This document shows, piece after piece, positions 7,604 through 10,828 of a DNA stretch of 10,828 nucleotides. The stretch's first letter is position 1. Every line of letters starts with the position of its first letter. The notes below the pieces were generated by a model. That model ran no database searches and was not told the origin of the DNA. It saw only the letters and a list, made by a program, of their open reading frames with translations. Source of the DNA: Flavobacteriales bacterium (GTDB taxonomy: Bacteria > Bacteroidota > Bacteroidia > Flavobacteriales_D > Sanyastnellaceae); contig WTJL01000039.1 in assembly GCA_011524845.1 (NCBI GenBank), positions 1-10,828 on the forward strand, read 5' to 3'. The translations under genes and the position numbers were made by a program.

Positions 7604-7629
7604 AAAGCAAGGGTTGCCTTCCAACCTTG
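7604..7629 (-). other. Weaker minus-strand hairpin downstream of the response regulator
   Basis: CAAGG-GTTG (7608-7616) pairs with CAACCTTG (7622-7629) as eight base pairs with one bulged G and a five-base loop. On the minus strand it is followed by CTTTTGAC, only a short T run. It lies about 55 bases after the response-regulator stop and could be a first, leaky terminator or a 3'-end stabilising structure. The rest of 7488-7682 holds no gene I can support. Confidence 0.35.
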
Positions 7630-7682
7630 AAAAAAATTCACGAGGCCATCTTCACACCCTCTACCTACTGAAATACAGTGCC

Positions 7683-8396
7683 TTAAAACTCAAACCGATA
7701 CCCCACACCGCGAATGGAATGGAAGTGTTGGGGGTGTTTGGGGTCCTTTTCGAAGGTCTTCCGGAAGGCGAGAATGAAGTTGTCGATGGTGCGGGTGGAA
7801 GGCAAGATGTCGTAGCCCCACACCAGTTGCAAAATGTCCTCGCGGCTCACCACCTGGCCTTGTCGTCCGATGAGCAGCTTCAGCAACATGGCTTCCCGCT
7901 TCGACAGTTTGCGCGTCGACCCATCGTGTCCTTTCGCCTGAAACGCGACGAAATCCACCTCGCCCCCACCGATCGTCGCCTGTTTGAGTTGGGTCCAGGC
8001 GTCGGAAGGGGTTTGGTCCATCAAGCGGTCCAAACGAAGAAGCAGTTCTTCCATCAGAAAAGGCTTGCCCAAGTAATCGTTGGCCCCCAAACGAAGGCCT
8101 TCCACTCGGTCAGGCCCCTCGTTGCGCGCCGTGAGGAACAAAATCGGCGTCTCGATGCCTTCCAATCTCGCCGTGCGACACACCGCGAAGCCATCCATTC
8201 CCGGCATCATCACATCCAAAATGGCGGCGGCAAACCTCTGGGTTCTCAGCGCCTCAAGGGCATCCGTGCCGTTGTCGACCTCCACCACTTTGTGCCCTTC
8301 TCCCCTCAAATTCAACGACAGCATCTGCCGCAGAGACGCCGTGTCCTCGGCGAGGAGCAAACGTGCGGGGGTCTGGTTTGGTTGTACTTTTGACAT
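7683..8396 (-). CDS. OmpR/PhoB-family response regulator transcription factor
   Basis: A 237-residue two-component response regulator. The receiver domain (about 12-125) has the acidic pair Glu17-Asp18 ('LLLAEDTA'), phospho-acceptor Asp61 ('AILDVMMPGMDG'), Thr89 ('LFLTAR') and Lys111 ('LGKPF'). All residues needed for phosphorylation are present, so it should be switchable by a histidine kinase. A winged-helix DNA-binding domain (about 140-237) follows, with 'LSKREAMLLKLL', 'SREDILQLVWG', 'TRTIDNFILAFRK' and the closing 'IRGVGYRF'. I chose the ATG at 8396-8394 because the receiver fold begins about ten residues later. In-frame ATGs further upstream would run through menI with non-receiver sequence. 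No kinase gene lies next to it, so it is an orphan at this locus. Its start codon overlaps that of menI on the other strand. No exact TAnnTTTG box precedes it; the nearest is CATCTTTG, 11 bases before the ATG. Confidence 0.94.
   Translation of the reverse strand: MSKVQPNQTPARLLLAEDTASLRQMLSLNLRGEGHKVVEVDNGTDALEALRTQRFAAAILDVMMPGMDGFAVCRTARLEGIETPILFLTARNEGPDRVEGLRLGANDYLGKPFLMEELLLRLDRLMDQTPSDAWTQLKQATIGGGEVDFVAFQAKGHDGSTRKLSKREAMLLKLLIGRQGQVVSREDILQLVWGYDILPSTRTIDNFILAFRKTFEKDPKHPQHFHSIRGVGYRFEF
8385..8392 (+). promoter_or_regulatory. Bacteroidota -7 promoter box (TACTTTTG) for the men cluster
   Basis: TACTTTTG is an exact TAnnTTTG match ending two bases before ATG 8395 and five before ATG 8398, so a menI mRNA would be leaderless or nearly so. 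The box lies inside codons 2-4 of the divergent response-regulator gene, which fixes part of that protein's sequence. No -33 element is seen at a normal distance; TTTG at 8377-8380 is too close. Confidence 0.65.
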
Positions 8397-8814
8397 GATG
8401 GACGACGCAAAGATGACGAGGCTTAGCGAAATTGGAAAGAACACCATCGCCGAGGCCCTTGGAATGGAAATCACCGAGGTGGGAGATGGCGTCGTTCGCG
8501 GCAAACTGCCTGTTGATTCTCGAACACATCAACCCTACGGTTTGTTGCACGGCGGCGCGAGTGTGGTGCTCGCGGAAACGCTGGGTTCCGTGGGGTCGCA
8601 CATGCTCGTGGAAGGCTCCGGCAAAGGAGCGGTTGGCATTGAGGTCAACGCAAACCACGTCAAAGGCGTGCGCTCCGGCTGGGTGCATGGAACGGCAACC
8701 TTGACGCACCGAGGCGGTCGCCTCCACGTGTGGAACATCGACATTCGGGACGACGAGGGCGACCTTGTTTGCACGTCCAGACTCACCGTGATGATCGTTC
8801 CTCGCCGTGACTGA
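8395..8814 (+). CDS. menI: Hotdog-fold thioesterase, probable 1,4-dihydroxy-2-naphthoyl-CoA hydrolase
   Basis: A 139-residue single-domain hotdog thioesterase of the PaaI/YdiI group. 'VDSRTHQPYGLLHGGASVVL' (40-59) then 'AETLGS' (60-65) is nearly the same as in E. coli MenI (YdiI), where the Glu of AETLGS is catalytic; here it is Glu61. MenI hydrolyses dihydroxynaphthoyl-CoA to free dihydroxynaphthoate in menaquinone synthesis. The menF and menD genes just downstream support this over a phenylacetate (PaaI) role. The start could be ATG 8395 or 8398, which are in frame and adjacent; the protein is complete with either. ATG 8413 would lose little. The stop overlaps the menF GTG start by eight bases. 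A broad-specificity acyl-CoA thioesterase remains possible. Confidence 0.82.
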   Translation: MMDDAKMTRLSEIGKNTIAEALGMEITEVGDGVVRGKLPVDSRTHQPYGLLHGGASVVLAETLGSVGSHMLVEGSGKGAVGIEVNANHVKGVRSGWVHGTATLTHRGGRLHVWNIDIRDDEGDLVCTSRLTVMIVPRRD

Positions 8815-9835
8815 GACGTTTTTTGACGACGCGCCTCGCTCGACCTCCGAAGCTCCAAAAGCCATGGGGACTGAACCACGTCTGTGGTGGCGTCCACCCG
8901 GCCACCACGAGGTCTTCACGCTCATTCCTGACGGCTCGGGCACCAGCACCTTTCACTTTGTCCCGTTTGACCCCTTGCAGGGGGCGCCAGAGATGACGTG
9001 GAAGGGGCACGCGGTTCGAACCGAAGCTCCCAAAGCCGGTACGCTTCCTCATGGGTTGACCTCTGAGGTCAAATCCACGACCAAGGAAGACCACGTCGCC
9101 AACGTCCGGGATGCCCTCGCAGCCATCGAAGCGGGAGAATTGGACAAGGTGGTGGTCAGCCGAGCGCAGGTGCTGGACGAATCGGCCGCTCCTGAGGTGG
9201 TGTTCCAAAGACTTTGCCACATGCACCCGCGGGCTTTGGTCTATTTGATGCACCATCCTGCCGAGGGCACGTGGTGTGGCGCCACGCCTGAACTGTTGTT
9301 GCGCGCACAGCAGCACGATGTGGATACGGTGTCGCTTGCAGGCACCCGTCGCGACGGATCGGAGGCGGCGTGGACCGACAAGGAACGCCAGGAGCAGCAA
9401 GTGGTCACCGACCACATCCTGGATGTCCTGAAGACCTGCGGCGCCACGGACGTCACGCTCAACGGCCCACACGACAAACGCTACGGCGCTTTGGTCCATC
9501 TCGAGACGCGCATTTCTGCGCATTTTGACGGGGACCTCCATCCCTTGGCGAAGGCCCTCCACCCCACCCCTGCGGTGTGTGGACGTCCCGTGGAGAAGGC
9601 CGCCGCGTTCATCCGCTCCAAAGAGCAACACAACCGCACGTACTACGCAGGATTTCTCGGGTGGTCTTCGCCCCTTGGTTGCGCGTACTACGTCAACCTT
9701 CGCTGCGCGCACTGGGCAGCCAACGGAGTAATCTTGTTCGCTGGAGGCGGAATCGTGGCCGGCTCTGTCCCTGACGCAGAGTGGTCAGAGACCGAAGCGA
9801 AGCTCCAAAGCTTCGCCCCCGCCTTCCTCCCGTAA
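8807..9835 (+). CDS. menF: Isochorismate synthase (chorismate-binding enzyme)
   Basis: A 342-residue member of the chorismate-utilising (MST) family; it should convert chorismate to isochorismate, the entry step of menaquinone synthesis. Visible family motifs are 'ELDKVVVSRA' with Lys114 (the water-activating lysine position in isochorismate synthases), 'GATPELLLR' with Glu162 (the acid), 'SLAGTRRDG', 'HLETRISAHF', 'HPTPAVCG' (252-259), 'YYAGFLGW', 'YYVNLRC' and 'FAGGGIVAGSVPDAEW' near the end. These match MenF/EntC/DhbC. The menD neighbour makes menaquinone rather than siderophore synthesis the likely use. GTG 8807 overlaps the menI stop by eight bases, which suggests coupling. ATG 8864 ('MGTEPRLWW') is a possible alternative start, 19 codons in. 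A gap of 20 bases leads to menD. Confidence 0.93.
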   Translation: MTETFFDDAPRSTSEAPKAMGTEPRLWWRPPGHHEVFTLIPDGSGTSTFHFVPFDPLQGAPEMTWKGHAVRTEAPKAGTLPHGLTSEVKSTTKEDHVANVRDALAAIEAGELDKVVVSRAQVLDESAAPEVVFQRLCHMHPRALVYLMHHPAEGTWCGATPELLLRAQQHDVDTVSLAGTRRDGSEAAWTDKERQEQQVVTDHILDVLKTCGATDVTLNGPHDKRYGALVHLETRISAHFDGDLHPLAKALHPTPAVCGRPVEKAAAFIRSKEQHNRTYYAGFLGWSSPLGCAYYVNLRCAHWAANGVILFAGGGIVAGSVPDAEWSETEAKLQSFAPAFLP

Positions 9836-9843
9836 GGTCCACG

Positions 9844-9851
9844 TACCTTCG
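9844..9851 (+). promoter_or_regulatory. Near-consensus -7 box (TACCTTCG) before menD
   Basis: TACCTTCG differs from TAnnTTTG by one base and ends four bases (CGGC) before the menD ATG, the same spacing as at uvrB and the lipoprotein gene. It could give menD its own leaderless transcript besides read-through from menI-menF. The same octamer also occurs inside the glycosyltransferase gene (6107-6114), so a chance match is possible. Confidence 0.4.
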
Positions 9852-9855
9852 CGGC

Positions 9856-10828
9856 ATGCAAAAGAGCAGCTCTCACCCTGCGGCGGCGGTCCTCGCCTCC
9901 GTGCTTGCTGAACAGGGAGTTCGGCATGCCGTGGTGAGTCCTGGGTCGCGAAACGCCCCCCTCGTGCTGGCCTTGCACCACCACCCGGACATCGCGGTGC
10001 ACGTCACCATCGACGAACGGGCCGCAGCGCACCACGCCTTGGGCTTGGCCCTGGCCACTTGGACGCCCGTGCCTGTGGTGTGCACCTCCGGAACAGCTGC
10101 GCTCAACCATGGACCTGCCCTTGCAGAAGCCTTTCACGCCCGCATCCCCTTGCTCAGCATCACCGCCGACCGACCTCAGGACGTCGTGGGCCGGGGACAT
10201 GGCCAAACCTTGACCCAGACAGGTGTTCACGCCGCCCATGTCGTGCACCACGACGTGCTCGACGAATCGATCATGGACGTGAAGACGCTCACCCAAAGGG
10301 CGCGACAGGCCTTGCACCAAGCGCTGGAGGGAGGACCCGGACAGTCCGCAGGTCCCGTGCACCTCAATGTGCCTTTCGACGAGCCCTTGTACGATCTCGC
10401 CCCTGCTCCTGACCTTCCTCAAGCCGAAGGAGATGAGGAGAGGAACTCCGAAGCGAATGGCCTGGAGGTGCCCGAAGCATTGGCCGATTGCATGGCCCGT
10501 GGTCGTGTGATGGTGGTGGCTGGGCCCCGGCCCGCAGCTGCCCATCAAGGCCAGGAAGGCATGCTGGACATTGGATGGCCCTGCCTTGCAGAACGCGGGG
10601 CAGCTGTTCAAGGCCCCCACGTGATCCACGGCGCAGAAAGGCTCCTTCGCCAAGGCCAATGGCCAGCCGAGCTGATGCCTGAAGCCATTGTCACGGTGGG
10701 GCTTCCCCCCATGTCCAAGGCGCTGAGAAACGCGCTGAAAGAACTACCCCACTGGCATGTTGGAGAAGACCTCCCCGGGGAAGGACAAGGCTGGGACGTG
10801 TGGAAGACCCTGCGCGGGTCTGCACCCC
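9856..10828 (+). CDS. menD: 2-succinyl-5-enolpyruvyl-6-hydroxy-3-cyclohexene-1-carboxylate (SEPHCHC) synthase, 5' part
   Basis: MenD is a thiamine-diphosphate enzyme joining 2-oxoglutarate and isochorismate with loss of CO2, the step right after MenF. The frame is open from ATG 9856 to the window end: 324 whole codons of a protein normally about 550-600 residues long, so the C-terminal ThDP/Mg-binding domain lies outside. The N-terminal domain shows 'VVSPGSRNAPLVLAL' (26-40), 'IDERAAAHHALGLA' with the cofactor-activating Glu54, 'CTSGTAALN' (76-84), 'ITADRP' with Arg106, and 'GHGQTLTQ' (Gln117). All match conserved MenD active-site positions. The second half (about 190-324) is the variable middle domain, rich in Ala, Gly and Pro. 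No frameshift is seen. It starts 20 bases after menF. Confidence 0.95.
   Translation, partial: MQKSSSHPAAAVLASVLAEQGVRHAVVSPGSRNAPLVLALHHHPDIAVHVTIDERAAAHHALGLALATWTPVPVVCTSGTAALNHGPALAEAFHARIPLLSITADRPQDVVGRGHGQTLTQTGVHAAHVVHHDVLDESIMDVKTLTQRARQALHQALEGGPGQSAGPVHLNVPFDEPLYDLAPAPDLPQAEGDEERNSEANGLEVPEALADCMARGRVMVVAGPRPAAAHQGQEGMLDIGWPCLAERGAAVQGPHVIHGAERLLRQGQWPAELMPEAIVTVGLPPMSKALRNALKELPHWHVGEDLPGEGQGWDVWKTLRGSAP

Noticed and set aside
7567..7671. 34-codon plus-strand ORF in the rsmG/response-regulator gap
   Set aside because: No promoter-like box, no recognisable sequence, and it runs through the minus-strand hairpin; chance occurrence is likely.
8408..8415. CATCTTTG on the minus strand as the response-regulator promoter
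   Set aside because: One mismatch at the key first T and an 11-base gap to the ATG; possible, but not strong enough for a feature.

Overview
The window looks like chromosomal core DNA from a GC-rich member of the Bacteroidota, probably a Flavobacteriales-like lineage. Two things point there. The secreted protease at 2928-5147 ends in a type IX secretion (T9SS) C-terminal sorting domain. Several genes start right behind a TAnnTTTG box, the -7 promoter element of Bacteroidota. The lineage below phylum is inferred. I see no mobile element, CRISPR array, tRNA or rRNA, and no intergenic stretch longer than about 200 bases.

Layout. (1) 1-386: the 3' end of rplI (ribosomal protein L9), closed by a strong intrinsic terminator. 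(2) 437-7487, plus strand: a tightly packed run of uvrB (excision repair), a small lipoprotein, a T9SS-exported lysyl-endopeptidase-like serine protease, a family-2 glycosyltransferase, an ECF sigma factor and rsmG (16S rRNA methyltransferase). Gaps are 9, 10, 3, -10 and 10 bases. An exact TAnnTTTG box lies before uvrB and another before the lipoprotein gene, so the run may be two overlapping transcription units. (3) 7488-7682: intergenic, with hairpins oriented as terminators for the minus strand. (4) 7683-8396, minus strand: an OmpR/PhoB-type response regulator with no kinase next to it. (5) 8395-10828, plus strand: a menaquinone cluster, menI (DHNA-CoA thioesterase), menF (isochorismate synthase) and menD (SEPHCHC synthase, cut by the window end).

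How the genes work together. MenF converts chorismate to isochorismate and MenD carries out the next step. MenI acts later, releasing dihydroxynaphthoate from its CoA ester. The protease, lipoprotein and glycosyltransferase are cell-envelope or export functions mixed with housekeeping genes, and the sigma factor sits among them without an obvious anti-sigma gene.

The most interesting signal is regulatory. The only three exact TAnnTTTG boxes I found by eye on either strand (437, 2474, 8385) all end 2-5 bases before a start codon, which implies leaderless or nearly leaderless mRNAs. One of them uses the uvrB stop codon as its TA. Another lies inside the first codons of the divergent response regulator, whose ATG overlaps the menI ATG in a CATG palindrome. 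I do not see an undescribed multi-gene system; the rest is ordinary core genome.
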